DNA from: Sphagnum compactum
Taxonomy: Eukaryota > Bryophyta > Sphagnopsida > Sphagnales
Assembly (NCBI GenBank): GCA_965153455.1
Contig: OZ234498.1
Location: 15,934,001 to 15,998,000 of the forward strand
Reading direction: 5' to 3'
DNA length: 64,000 nt
This document shows positions 25,282-37,597 of the stretch, piece by piece. The notes under the pieces were generated by a model. It searched no databases. It was not told the DNA's origin and worked only from the letters and a program-made list of their open reading frames with translations. The position numbers were made by a program, and so were the translations under genes. The number at the start of each line of letters is the position of its first letter. Positions within the stretch are counted from its first letter, which is position 1.

Positions 25282-26886
25282 CTAAGCTGGCTTTGGTATC
25301 ACATTTTCAGGAGGGGGCTGAGAGAGTGTGACTGATCGAAGAAGCTCTAGCGAGAAAACTAAACCAAGATAGTGAGACAAAATTGCATTTGCTGATGCCT
25401 GCCACACAACATGTCCACATGAGAAAAACTTGAGAAAAACTTTTCTTGACCATACAAACATTGGGACCTTTATCAAGAATACCAACATATGTAAGCATGC
25501 CAACCTCTGGTATTGGCACTGCCTTCATCCTGCCCTAATCTGATATCTTGAAAGATCATCAATTACAGCTGAAACCAAGATGTGCTGGATTACACACTAG
25601 GTCCAGTTCTACTGTAGCTATGTTTGATTCAATTTGAGACTTATTACCTGCACAAGGAAGACATCAAGAGCTAGCACTGGGCTGAAACCAGCAGGTGCTC
25701 CTTGCAGGTATGGAGTACTTGAGGATGTGAGAGCTTTGGCAACTAAGGTACCAACTGTTGCTTGTAGGCCCAGCAAAGTCAATCCCATTCCTAGCAAGTT
25801 GATCAAAATTCCATTCTTCAGGTTCTTCACAACTTGTGCACGAGGAGGTGCCTACAACATCACACAAAGGGGTTCTGTTACACCACATCACCTATCAGCT
25901 ATATACTTCCAGCAAGAGCAATTGCATGGACACAATTTCTTCAACAAGCACACAGGCTTCATTTGACTCCATATAACATATACCTTAATGGGGTCATCAA
26001 TGGTTTCCCGCAGTCGGTGGGAGAGCCGAATGTATCCAAAGGACCAGAACACCGACAAAAACGCAGCAGCAATCCCCCCTGCAGTGAGGTATGTGGACAC
26101 AGGCGCCGTGGCTTGTCCAGTAACCACTATTGAGAATGCTAGGATCACTGCAGATACAACTGAACAAATTAGCTGACCCCAAAACCCTAAATTGCCCAGG
26201 CGTCTGAAGTAAGCAGCTGTTCGCTCCAGTCGCTTCGCCACCTGCATACCAGAAATAGATATGAGGAAGGAGAGACTCACATGTCAGACTGAGTCTCTGT
26301 CACAACACAGACCATAATGGGAAGACCCAGCCATGATGCTGACTAGCTAACAAAACATCAAGAGGAGAAGACGACCAATCAAGGAAACCGAGAAGAAAGG
26401 AGAACAGAAAAAGAAGAAACACCCAAAAGAGAATCATAACAAGGAGAAGAGGAAGAGAAGAGAGAAAAGACATAGAAACCCTAAAAGACCGTCATCTTTT
26501 GAGGACCAAAGTGTGACAATCCCCGTTGCCAGGATTAGCCATTACCATACCTGAGCAAGCTTCTGCGCTTCCTCATCATCGACGAATGCTTCCCTGTTGT
26601 ACGCTCCAATCCTCGCTGTGACTGCCGTCCCTTTCCTATTCCTGTCGAGGCCTGTGCATTGCGGTAAGGACTTCACAACGTCCACTCCTCCCCGAAGAAT
26701 GAAATGCGATGAGAGAGCGCCCCAAGAGAGTGTGTTTGACGCTCCCTTACCATAACTGGCAGTGACGTGCGTCGTCCTTTGCACCCGATCTGGAGCACCT
26801 CGAGCTACAGGAGATGGGAACCGATGCTGATTCAACAGCAAACTAGTACGACTACATTGCAACCTTCCTTGTATACAAGACTGCAT
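25282..26886 (-). CDS. Chloroplast inner-envelope protein TIC21 (PIC1/CIA5), 304 aa, 4 exons
   Basis: TIC21 (DUF3611 family) is a four-helix inner-envelope protein described both as a protein-import component and as an iron permease. Exons are 26886-26551, 26241-25984, 25851-25648 and 25398-25282. All introns are phase 0, and the total is 305 codons including TAG, close to the ~296 aa of the Arabidopsis protein as I recall. Residues 1-~90 are a Ser/Arg-rich transit-peptide region. The mature part starts around EEAQKLAQVAKRLERTAAYF. Predicted membrane segments are near 130-153 (LGFWGQLICSVVSAVILAFS), 167-185 (AGGIAAAFLSVFWSFGYIRL), 211-235 (GILINLLGMGLTLLGLQATV) and 256-290 (ALDVFLVQ, SHYLGLVFSLELLRS). 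These motifs are near-invariant in the plant family. Nothing appears broken. Confidence 0.96.
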
Positions 26887-27360
26887 GGCGAACCCTAAAC
26901 CCTAAACCCCTGGAGCATACAAGAGATCTCTCTTGACCAAACGGACGAGACAAGGCTTCCTCGGTCTCAAAACAGAGAAACCAGAGAGACAATCCGGCAC
27001 CCAAAAAAAGCACAAGAGACTAACTTCAGATATTTCAAAAATCCCAATACTGCGAATGCGTGTACGCACTACACAAACATAACATAGATGGACGATCGGA
27101 CTGCCGCTCGAATTGCGGGAAGAAATCCCCGCTCTTCTCCGCGGAAACAAGCTGTGCGAGAGGGAAAGAGAGAAAGCTTGCCTCTCACAACGTCCGCAGA
27201 GATTGGCCAAAACCCTAATATCCGATGGATAAAATCCCTAATTTCCACTGGGTCACCCAAGAAAAAGACACGGGAACGTAATACACAACGGATAATATGA
27301 AGAAAAACACCAGTGTTGTGCGGGATCTAACCTTTTACCCGGATATACCCGCTGGGTACG
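26887..27360 (-). promoter_or_regulatory. TIC21 leader/promoter region with telo-box
   Basis: This is a GC-richer stretch upstream of the TIC21 start. AACCCTAAACCCTAAACCCC (26891-26910), a double telo-box, lies only 5 bases before the ATG and so is probably in the transcribed leader. A 63-codon minus frame (27260-27069) beginning MGDPVEIRDF could be an upstream ORF or a chance frame. No TATA box was chosen. Confidence 0.5.
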
Positions 27361-28130
27361 GGCAGGGTCTATTGTATATTTGTTTGTTTGTTTGTTTTTT
27401 TCCCTTCAATTTGGTAGTTTTGAAAGTTTCCAATTTTATCAATATGTTGGGATCAGCTTTTCTTTTGTGCCAACTTTTGCCAAAATGCACCCCCCAAAAA
27501 AAGAAGGAATATGTCATCAAATTTTGCAATAATTGTTTTTGAAATCTTTTGCCACATTTGGATTTTGATTTGGTAGCATCTTTATAACTAGTTTTCTTAC
27601 TATTTAGATAGGTTTCCTATTTAAAAACTTGTCACCATTTAATGTTAAATCCCTCTTGGGGTTTATCTAAACCAAATATTTAAGAAATATTAAATATCCT
27701 AATCAAATATCATATTTTCAAGTTTTTTTTATTCAACAAAATATCAATCTACCAAACATATTGTTGTTTATCAACCGAATGTTGGTTTCGAGTATCAACA
27801 ACTTTGATTTCACATATTTTGTAAGAAAATTACCATTATGACTATATAAATATATATGAAAAAATACCAAAATGAACAACAAGATATAAATGAATTGTTT
27901 ACATGTCCAAATTTTCATTTCTATCAAAAGATCCTTCAAACTCCTCCAATTCCTCCTCTAATTATACATCAGTCTTTATAAATTCGACCAAATTGGTGGG
28001 AAAGGAACCTACCCTAGGGTCATTTGGCCAATTTTTGCTCATAAAGATGAATCTCTTTAAGTTATCTGTCTATAAATGACATCTCCTAAGGTTTGTAAGG
28101 ATACTAACCAAAGAAAAGATCCTTTTTATA
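27360..28130. other. AT-rich intergenic DNA
   Basis: There is a (TTTG)n-like run near 27380-27397 and otherwise AT-rich DNA with no exon or domain signal. Confidence 0.45.
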
Positions 28131-29239
28131 TCTATTTGAAATCCAACTATGCAAAAAAATTAGCAAGCCAAAAAAGCAATTGTAGGAAATATTGACTCGT
28201 GTAGCCACCAATCCAAAAGGCACTTGATATCCTTTATATCAGGATGTTTCCTAAATACATCCAACTTTCACCTCACTGACTCTTTGAAAGGCTCACTTGT
28301 CTCCAAGGTCATCTAAAAAATGTCAAGGTTAAAGTTTTCATCACGTGCTTTTTCTACCATAGATTCAAAAGTAGCCAAAGGGTGTAGAAAATTTGATGGG
28401 TCTTCAAAAGCATAGGGTAAAAGGCTTTCTTGTCATCTCCTCGACAACATCAACTCCCAATTCATTATCAACAAAAGTAGAAACTATTCTACGGTTCTTA
28501 TATCTTAGATCTAACATCAATGCAAACATATTATGAGATTTTCTTTAATCAAATTTCTTAAGAAAAGAAAGAAAAACATCCAAAACATTACAAACTTTTC
28601 TTTTAATGTTGGAAGCTAACAAATTCAGCTCAACAACTACAACATTTTCTTCCATTAAATTATTTTTAAAAGGGTTTTTTTTTGCTTTTCTTTTAACTTG
28701 CAACTCATGATTATGGCTACAAACAATGCATTAGTCAAAACCCAATGACCCCTAGATTGGTACATAACACAAACACTAACCACTTGAGAAAGGACATCAA
28801 CCAAGACTTTAGAAATATCCCAGGTAAGGGGAGGAAGGACTCAGCTAGATATTCTAACTGTGTTTTGCCTACTATAACACAAGGTTATGATTTCACAAAA
28901 CCACAAACTTTTTTGGAATAAAACAACTTTGCTAGCAAACTTGCAATTTCAACAAATCAAGCATTTAGATATATTATGACTTTAAAATTGTAAAAAAAAC
29001 ATTTTGAATATTTCAAAAAAATGAAACAATTACCTTGTCTTCACTGGAATATACAACTTTTTAGGTCAAATTATATATTTTATGCAAGATTTATTCCATT
29101 TATGTTTTCTTTTCCTAGATTTTTTAGGCCATTTGTGCACTTTTGTAAATCTACCTCAAACATTCTCATGGACACATGTTTTAAACTTTTGCAAACTTTT
29201 TCATCAGTAGTCACATATTAGCATTTTTAAAAATTGTAT
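28130..29239 (-). pseudogene. hAT transposase relic A, C-terminal part
   Basis: The minus-strand reading shows HNMFALMLDLRYKNRRIVST around 28550-28470, then a later segment with LLDWWLHESIFPTIAFLA near 28230-28160, the hAT C-terminal dimerisation signature. Stops interrupt it. The DNA is collinear with the hAT relic at 39.8-41.6 kb, including the stretch near 28860-28950. It ends at 29239, where a CACTA-type element interrupts it, and continues at 31077. Confidence 0.7.
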
Positions 29240-31076
29240 CATTATAAGAAAAAATGTGGGTTTTGCAACTAGGCTAGTAATTTAGTTTTTGAGTTGCAAT
29301 GACCATTTGCAACTCATTGTATTTTTACACCCATCAATGTTATCAAACAAGTTGCAAGAGATGCAATTCACCATATATATGATCACACTCTAATGCAACT
29401 CATTGCAAAGTTGTTGCAATTTTGTTACAACAATTCTTTTCAACTACTCTACAACTCCCCTATGACTACAACTACAATGTCATGCTCACATCATTTTTCA
29501 TCCATTCATCAAATTTTAACACATGGCATTATGAGGTGGTGGTTTTTTTTTTAAATATAAATATCCATCATCCATTATGATTATTCATTTTATATGGTTT
29601 TACATTATGACATGTGGCAAAATCAAAAGTTATCACATGGCATGTTAATTGAATTTTAGAATCAAATATATATAAGTCCTTAAGTAGGTCAATACATAAC
29701 CATAAGTATCAGATAATTAATTATGAAAATAATTATTTTGATAATTGATGATTTAAATTCAAATAAAATTCAATAATTACTCACTTAAATTTTTTAATTT
29801 ATTATTTAAATTACCCGAATTTATTTTTATTTTTAGTGAATTTAAATAATTAATTATTGGATAATTAATTATCCAAATTTAGACATTTATTTATTATCTG
29901 AATTAACTAAAAATTAACTATTGAAATTTGATTAATGAATTCATATGAATATTTTAATTTTTGGTTTAATTAATTACTCTTTATTAATTAATTATATTAC
30001 ATATTAATTATTAAATAATAAACATCAATTTGAATAGAAGACATCGAAACATATTAAGACAAATCCAAATGTATACCTTAATTGAATGTTTAATAGGATA
30101 TACACATTGCTTTTAGTTTCACAAACTATTTGAATTAGATTAATTAATTTAGATTAAGGGATTTTTAAAATCTTTTTTAGTTACAGTAATTAAATAAAAT
30201 TATTATTTATTATTTATTAAATTATTTATTAAATATTAAATTATATATATACCACAAGATGCACCCTTTATGGGTGCTAAGGAGCTATTCACAAAAGAAT
30301 CAATTATCAATTCTACACTTACTCATGTAACTTTAAAAACATTTAGGTGTATAAGCTTGAATACTTTGATGTACCTCTAATATAAATATTTTGAAGATAG
30401 TTTATGTAGCATTGGGATCCAATTTGAGGTGTACAAATTCACACTTTATATGGATAATGAATCAATAATATTTCTATTAATGGCCAAGTAGTGGCACCGT
30501 AATGGCCATCTAGTTGTAAAATAATGCCAATATTGTAGCCCCATAATGGCACATATGTAACAACTAATGGCCACGTAGTGGCATAATTATGGCACAATAA
30601 TGGGCAACTTGTCATACAATCGTGGCCAATCAATTGCATAAACAAACTTCATAATTGAAAACTAGTTACAAAGTTTATATCTCATGAATGGTAAGAATGC
30701 GAACACATGGCATAATTACCCATATGAAAGTTGTATGTTAATTGTAGAAAAGTTATTAAATGTGTAGTTCATTTTTAATAATTGTATTAAGTTAGGATTA
30801 TTAACTATAATACAATAAATAAATTTGCACATCAACTACATTTGATGTTTTAAAAAATTGTATAATAGTTAATAATACATTACAACTATAATACAATTTT
30901 TTTTTAAAATCAAATGTAGTTGATGTGCAAATTTATTTATTAAATCATCATATTCATAAAATATAGTTGCATAAGAGTTGCACTTTGGAGGATGTACTTG
31001 TAACATAATTATACTTGAATGGTTGAACTCTACTTACAAGGTAGTGTGGTATTCGTGAACACAATTTCTCATAGTG
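29240..31076. mobile_element. Non-autonomous CACTA (En/Spm)-type element, 1.84 kb, inserted in hAT relic A
   Basis: The left end reads CATTATAAGAAAAAATGTG, a one-base variant of the CACTA terminus. The right end reads CACAATTTCTCATAGTG, whose reverse complement starts CACTATGAGAAA. Flanking triplets TAT (29237-29239) and CAT (31077-31079) fit a 3-bp target-site duplication differing by one C/T change. Multiple subterminal TTGCAA/TGCAAC motifs lie in 29265-29430, with further GTTGCA motifs near 30965-30985, as expected of CACTA subterminal repeats. There is no transposase. Comparison with the uninterrupted hAT copy at ~41.04 kb shows continuity when this block is removed. Confidence 0.75.
30814..30941. 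repeat. 128-bp foldback with ~50-bp arms, inside the CACTA-type element
   Basis: The 30814-30863 arm and the 30891-30941 arm are reverse complements apart from a few bases (core TTTGCACATCAACTACATTT paired with AAATGTAGTTGATGTGCAAA). The spacer is about 27 bp. Transcription would give a long hairpin, so it is a possible siRNA or miRNA-like source, or a MITE nested in the element. Confidence 0.85.
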
Positions 31077-31800
31077 CATGTTCAAAACAAGTTCCACAAT
31101 AACTTTCTTCAAGTCCTAATGCCTTATAATTCACAATTGATTTCAAGGTAGTCATCATATTATTGAGATTAAATCCTTCATGCTCAAGTGTTTCATTCAC
31201 TTCAAAGAGTTTGATAATAACATGTTTGGGTTTTTGATCAACTTTTTAAAAATTAACAACCAAAGCAAAAATGTTATGTGCCCTTTTGGACATCTAAACA
31301 TCAAAGTTTATTGTTATGGTTGTAAGTCATCTAGTAAAGGTAAAACATATTTTTGCTTAATTTTCTTCACCAAACTCAAGTGAACATCATTTGAAAAGTA
31401 TTTTTGGGATGGAAACTACACTTGTGACATAAATGCATATAAAGCCTATTTAGCCATACACTTTCAACAAATTGCATTCATAAGTTATTTTTGACAACCA
31501 ACAGACCAAGATTTTCCATAAATTATTGTTGTTCAACATTGCCTTGTTTATAAAGGTTTTTGACAATAAAAAAATTAAAGATTGATGATTCATATATGTC
31601 TGCACATTTATTAATTCATTGTCCTTCCACACTTCCTCTCAAAGAATTATTGACCTCTTTTTCAAGGTTTTTAAAAATAAAACAACATGATTTACATCCA
31701 TATGATTTTTCAAACAAGTTATTCCATTTACCTTGTAATAAGATATTTCCTTGATTTTGTTCTTTTATTACCTACTTCAATAGGTTCAAGATAACATAAA
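31077..31800 (-). pseudogene. hAT transposase relic A, upstream part after the CACTA insertion
   Basis: Immediately right of the CACTA end, CATGTTCAAAACAAGTTCC aligns with CATGCCTAAAACAAGTACC at about 41.04 kb of the second hAT relic, and the alignment continues through the TTATAATTCACAATTGATTT-like segment. Protein-level signal is weak and broken. It is the N-terminal side of the same relic as 28130-29239. Confidence 0.55.
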
Positions 31801-31984
31801 AAACATTTCATCAATTTGGCTTTTTTTTAATTATTATCATTCACAAAATAAAAAGACCAACATAATGCATTTTGTGTCCTCACCATTTTTTCCTTTTATT
31901 CATGAACTTTTCCAATTGCAACTTTGATATTTATGTCTCTTCTTCTAGAACAACACTCTCTTGGGTTTTTAGGCTGGGATTTTC

Positions 31985-32750
31985 TCTTCCATTAGGTTTT
32001 TTTTAGAAAAAATTTTAAAATATAATTTTTCTTCTCAAAAACCAAAAAACAAAATGTCAAAAAAAAACAAAAAAATAGTAATAAAATAAAGAAAAAACAT
32101 GAAAAAAGGAAATATAATATAATAATTTTGAAAGATTTAAAAAAAAAAAAAAAAAAAAGAAACAAAACACAGACCCCAAAACAAAAAAACCATATTTGAA
32201 AAAGATTGAAGTTTGTTTTTTTTTCTTCGAATTTGAAGCTTGCATAAAAACAAACCAAAATACAAAAGTTATAAAGAAACATTTGATGTTATTACATTAT
32301 ATATTTTTAAACCAGAAAAGAATGAAAAAAGGATAAAAACATAAAAACATATAAAAATAGAAACCAAATAAAAAAATGAAAACGTGAAAACATAAACCAA
32401 AACAAAGTAAAAAAAAGTGAAAAAACCTTATTATAATGAAAAAAAACATAGCTAAAGAAGAATGTGGTATGTTTTATTTCTTCAAATTTTAAACCTATAT
32501 CTAAAAAAATAAAAATAAAAAAGTAAAAAAAAGAAATACTTAATTCAAGAAACATAAAAATAAAATAAATAGAAAAGAAGAAACTAAATAAATAAATAAA
32601 TAATCTTGCAACAACTTGTAAAAGGGCAAGGAAGGGTAAGTAGAATGAGATAATAAAACAAGGAAAAGAAAAAGAAATAAGAAAGAAAAAAGGAGAAATG
32701 CAACAAAAAAAAAGTGAAAGAGCATTAGAAAGGCCAATTGTGGCCTTTTA
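31985..32750. repeat. A-rich, strand-asymmetric low-complexity tract (~760 bp)
   Basis: The plus strand is dominated by A, with interspersed single G, C and T (patterns such as AAAAATAAAAATAAAA, and a run of about 18 A near 32140). T is scarce on this strand. The phenylalanine-rich minus-strand open frames here are composition artefacts. No gene is supported. Confidence 0.8.
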
Positions 32751-35700
32751 ATCCTCTCCCAACAAAAATGTTAAGTTGTGGCAGTTGCAAACTATATATT
32801 TTTTCTTTTTCCTAACCCAATCATTTATTAACCTAACAACCTAACCTAATTACTAACTTAATTATTAACTTGATATCTTAATCCATGCTTGGATTTAATA
32901 TTTGGTTTGGATATCAAAATCTTTATATCTAGCATAGCCCTCAAATATCAAATAATAAGATATCACATAAATGATATATAGCAAGCCAAATATCAACGCA
33001 TATATCACCCAAAGTGATATCGCTGGATATAGGGGTGTGGCCAAATATTCCAAAGATCCACCCAACATTAGTGTAAATTGTCGATTTTATTACACAAAAT
33101 TAAAAGGTAAAATGTGGGAATTCAAGGGGTTAAAGTTCCATATGTTAAGTTGTACAACATTTTCCACCCATTTGTGGAAAAAGATCTAAAGTGAAGGTGA
33201 AAACAATGTTTTATCATAGGGAGTTTGGTGGCCACTTTAAAGAATATTTTTTGACGAAACACAATGGCAACATTTGATTATAAGGTGTTTTGGGTCTAGT
33301 TTTGAAAACTCTTTGAACATTTGGCCAAAAGAGCATTTGGTTATAAGATATATATTGTTTAATTTAAGTGTAATTAATTGACCAAAAGGAATAACAATTG
33401 TTTGGTCATAAGGTTCTTATTATTTATAAATAATAATGGGGCTAAAGGCAAAATAAGCATTTGGTTATGGGGTTGGTTTGGACCAAATTTATAAAAAAAT
33501 GTCCTTACACACATAAAATTGCACATTTGGGCAAACATGTGGAAAAATCTTGAAACAACACAGACATTTAGAAAAACATGCAACAATGAGCTAATATGTA
33601 GAAATTTGATTAGTTCCAATGCAAAAAAGATGTTTAAAAGGTATTAAACTTTCAAATAGCTAACCTTAAACACAATATGATCTTTGGATCCCACAAATCA
33701 TCAATAGAAAAACACGTTTTGATTATGCCTTGCACCTTTGTGAACTTTGCATTTCCTTCCAAAACAAGAAGAACCCATAACAATCATCAACAAAGGTCTA
33801 GCTCTCATTTCCATATGTCTAGTTGTTTTATAACTTGTGTGGACATGTTTCTAGATCCAACAATAATAAATAATTTTTATCAATTGCAACAATTCATTGC
33901 AATATTTTGCATAGATGAAATTGATATCAACCTAATGAAGGAATTTATCATATTTCCATGATTTTATCAATTCAATTGCAAAACTAAAGTATTATGTTCT
34001 TCATGTATATCCAATTTTTGATTTATTAGTTTTTGTACAAGATATAGAAAGACATACCTCTAATGGGCTTGGAATGCACACCCTTTACTTGTTGGAAGTT
34101 TGGGTTAACAAGAATTGGACCATCATGAATGTACATGTGCCACGTAGGTAATGACGTAACGTGTTAAACTAAACAACATTAAACAAGGAGAATCTACCGC
34201 CCCCCACACCCCCCCAAACTTACACCAAAAATGAAGCATAGACCATAGGTAGTCAATTGAACCCATAAACAACCAAAATAGGTAAATGGACAAATCATAC
34301 ATTTGAGAAACTTATGGAGGTTGTTGAAAGAAGGATGCATTCAATGAAAAATGTAAGTTAATCTCGGAACATCCTAATCAATTCCTTTTTTCACCATTTG
34401 AATGGAAAAACAAGATCCAAAAAAATGGGGCTTGTTGGTGTGTTAATGGATGAGGAAAATGGATGAGGAAAATGGCATAGTAGTTGCATGGATTTAAACA
34501 ATGCAATAATATGCGCTTTCAATAGTTGAATTCACATAAACAAGACCAATACCATTCAAACACAGAATATCAAGGAACTCATGATGGCATTGGTTCAAAC
34601 ATAAGCATTCGAATATAAACACTCAAATCACAAACTTCCCATCCCATGATTTGATAATGGAAATTATGCGAAAGTTATTTTTTCATGAGTTCAAATAGGC
34701 AAGCGGGTTGGAGCTAAGGTCTTGGCCAAAAGAAATTCACACATGGTTTACAACAGTGGTCATCCCCAAATCCAAGGAATGGTTAGTTGTAAATTGTGTG
34801 ACAAATGTTACAATGTCAAATTTGCTAAGCTTTTAGATTTTTTAGAGGAGAAAGATTGAAAAATAATTACATCAAGTTTTACAAGTCAAGCACATGTATC
34901 ACAATGCAAAAACCAATGCATGGATGATGAACTTCCTATTTAAAGTGTTCCTATTTTTTTCAATCTAGATATGTTCCAAGTGGCATTTCACAATGTAATT
35001 GTCATTTATTGATTTTGGATGGGCATGGTTCCTTCATAACATTAAAAGTCATAGAACATGTGCAAGAATTTGGGTTAAACATGGTTACATTGTGTTTTCA
35101 TACTTTCCACATACTTTAAATGTCTCAATTTGTTTCAAGCCATTTACGACTACATTTAGGAAATAAAGAGAGGCAACCATGGCTAAAAGCAAAATTAACA
35201 AACATAATAAAATTATTTTTGCTAGATGAGTTGACAAAACTTTATATCAACCATTGATCAAACAAAACATCAAGGTTGGATTTAGGGTTATAGGGAAAGG
35301 ACCATAAACACCAAAAATGCATTAGTAGCACCAGGAGAGGAACTTTGAAAAATCATGACCTTCCACGACCATTTTAATCGCCTTAAGAAAGAAAGGAAAA
35401 TGTTTGAAATTTTTTTTTGAACAAGACTAAGGGGGGCAAGAAGATCAAAGCAAAATAGAACAAGGCTTGCACCCACAAACTTCTAGTTGGTTCATGCACA
35501 TGTGAAGAGTTAAAGTTTATGGAACCCTTAAACACCTTGCATTACCATCAATTTTATAGCATTATTTAAAAAAAATTCTTGACCACACACATAAATGAAT
35601 GTTTAATCCATGAAGTTTATTCATCTCTTGTTCAATTCATGTCAATGATGAGGTAGGTGGAGACTAGCCAACAATGTTTCACTATTTGGTTATAATTTAT

Positions 35701-36470
35701 GTGTTTTGAGAGGTTTTTTTTAATTTGTTGACCTCCCAACTTTGGGGGAGAATACTTCCCTAATATATGGACCATATTTTGTAATATAAAATGCATAGGA
35801 TGTGCCTAGACAACAGCTTCAATTTTTCTTTGAACACCATAAACAAATAAATCCTTTGGGCAAATTCGATGAGCTTTGAACACTAAGTGTACATACACAT
35901 GCATGCTTACCTTAGTTGAGATGTGTTAGTGCCAATTCTACCTATTTGCTTATGTTTTCACTTTTGCCAAATTGTTAGAACACAAAGTCAACAAACCATA
36001 GAACATGATATCAACCTTGAAGAGATGGGGAACATCTGATCCACAAAAGCTTCATAAATCTTCTTAATTATTGCATCTTATATGTGTGCACGTTTAGATT
36101 AGATGAATGAGCTCCACATTTCAATGAACGAATCAAAGTTTTAAAATATGTTTTGCATACATATTTGTATTATGATGAATAGAACACTAACATGCATTCT
36201 AACATGAGATTCATGCATATCCCATTGGGTTTGACCTTTGAATACTAGTTCATCACTTCCAAAATGTGGAATTTAATTTTTTTTTAAAAAAAACTATATA
36301 AATAAATAATGCATATCAATTTCCTACCCCCAAATAAGGGTTTACCATTAGTGGTACCTGGGCTTTATCACGATAATTTTTTAAAATGTTAATATACCCT
36401 TACCCCATGACCAATCCAGTGAAAAAGAAATATCCTTACTCAAAGATATTTCAAAAAAAATATACCTGGA
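32750..36470. other. AT-rich intergenic DNA
   Basis: No exons, RNA genes or transposon domains were recognised. A C-rich patch lies near 34198-34216. Short open frames on both strands lack domain signal. Confidence 0.4.
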
Positions 36471-36739
36471 AAATACTGCAAAACACCCCGCCCCCCTCAT
36501 CCACGTGGCTCTGACCGTACAGTCACGCTGGCATCCACCTGGCAGATATCTAACATGAAGCAGTAGCCTCATCTGGACCGTCAGATACGTATTTCCCAAC
36601 ATACATAGATGCCGTGGATCGTTTACCCTCCCAACGGTCACCACCGAATTTACCCTGACAGAAGTCATCCGGGCCGTTGGATACTTCTGGATCTAACGTT
36701 GGATACTGTCTTTCACCGGAATCCAGTTCCGACTGTTCG

Positions 36740-36790
36740 TGAAATATTAGGGTTAGGGTTTGGTGCTCCTTGCATTTATAGAAGGCTTCT
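36740..36790 (+). promoter_or_regulatory. Telo-box and TATA-like promoter upstream of the snoRNA cluster
   Basis: TTAGGGTTAGGGTTTGG at 36747-36763 (a telo-box on the opposite strand) is followed 12 bases later by TTTATAGAAG at 36775-36784. A telo-box plus TATA layout is known from plant snoRNA and ribosome-biogenesis promoters. It sits about 610 bp upstream of the first snoRNA candidate, in a GC-richer island that starts near 36480. Confidence 0.45.
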
Positions 36791-37390
36791 TCTGTTGCTG
36801 GTGTGATGGTCGGGTGCTCGTCAAAGTGAGGACGGCGCTGGTACGCGGAGCAGGGATTCTGAGGTTTCGGTGCTGCGGTGATGCCTTTGAGTTCTCTATA
36901 TGTGGTTCTAGTTTCGGTCTTGTTGCAGGTCTTCGGATTTCTAGCGGTTAGCTGTAGCTTTTTGTGAGGTGAATTTGGGTGCGAGTTAAGCCCAGAGATG
37001 TTCTATTTCAACAACGACATGTTTTTGTCTTTTGATTTTGGAGAAGTAGGGGTTTGTTTTTCTGGTTTTCCTATGTCTTAGACTGGAATGCGGCTTTAGG
37101 GTGAGCTGAGAGTATGAACGTTGTTTATGTATCAGCACCTTTGGTTTGCTTGCTACAGCTGTCCTCGGATGGCTATTGTAGAGATGCCATTTCTGGGTGC
37201 TAAAATCGATTTCACCCATTTCGGTGAGGCGGCGGATTTCACTTGCGTGCTCCGCTTCTGCTGGTGAAGCACGATTGAATGTTCACTGAACATATGTTAT
37301 GCAATTTAATTCTCTGCCAATTTGATATTGTCTTTATGATTCACTAATAGGATGCAAATCTTGGGTTTTGTTCGTCTAGTTTTCCAGAAA
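36790..37390 (+). ncRNA. Probable host transcript region of the snoRNA cluster
   Basis: This is a GC-richer, T-rich plus-strand stretch between the promoter-like motifs and the snoRNAs, with no long open frame. A C-box-like GTGATGG (36803-36809) and CTGA (36859-36862) pair occurs, but no closing stem, so I do not call a snoRNA there. It is likely a leader or intron of a non-coding precursor, by inference. Confidence 0.3.
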
Positions 37391-37394
37391 ACTG

Positions 37395-37473
37395 TTGGCC
37401 ATTGATGTTTGAAACACCTGACAATGGCTGATTCGTTTGTGATGTTGCCAAACCTGGTTTCTTCTGAGGCCTT
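37395..37473 (+). ncRNA. Box C/D snoRNA candidate 1
   Basis: The 5' stem is GGCC (37397-37400), with a weak C box TTGATGT (37402-37408). Box D' is CTGA (37418-37421), box C' is GTGATGT (37439-37445) and box D is CTGA (37464-37467). The 3' stem is GGCC (37468-37471). Order and spacing fit a two-guide C/D snoRNA. The guides upstream of D' and D were not matched to a target. An internal GCCATTG/CAATGGC inverted repeat is an oddity. Confidence 0.5.
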
Positions 37474-37511
37474 TGTCTGCTTTGTGAAATGCACATTGAG
37501 AGAGACGTAGT

Positions 37512-37597
37512 AAGTGCCAATGACGAGATCGTTAGTTCATCAGATGGTGAGAGCCATGTGCTGATCATCCAGTTTTGTCACTACCACTGAGGCATTT
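37512..37597 (+). ncRNA. Box C/D snoRNA with predicted 18S rRNA guide
   Basis: A 7-bp terminal stem (AAGTGCC 37512-37518 with GGCATTT 37591-37597, one G-U) encloses C box ATGACGA (37520-37526; consensus RTGATGA) and D box CTGA (37587-37590). An inner CTGA is at 37561-37564. One base upstream of box D, the guide TTGTCACTACC (37575-37585) is complementary over 11 nt to the conserved 18S rRNA segment GGUAGUGACAA. By the D+5 rule the predicted 2'-O-methylated base is the A of GGUAGUG. The rRNA segment is from memory, but it is highly conserved. Confidence 0.75.

Noticed and set aside
31992-32737. Phenylalanine-rich minus-strand open frames of up to 96 codons
   Set aside because: They are the complement of an A-rich low-complexity tract. 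No start context, splice sites or domain features are present.
36803-36862. GTGATGG ... CTGA pair resembling a C/D snoRNA
   Set aside because: No closing stem next to the boxes, so it fails the rule used for the three called snoRNAs.
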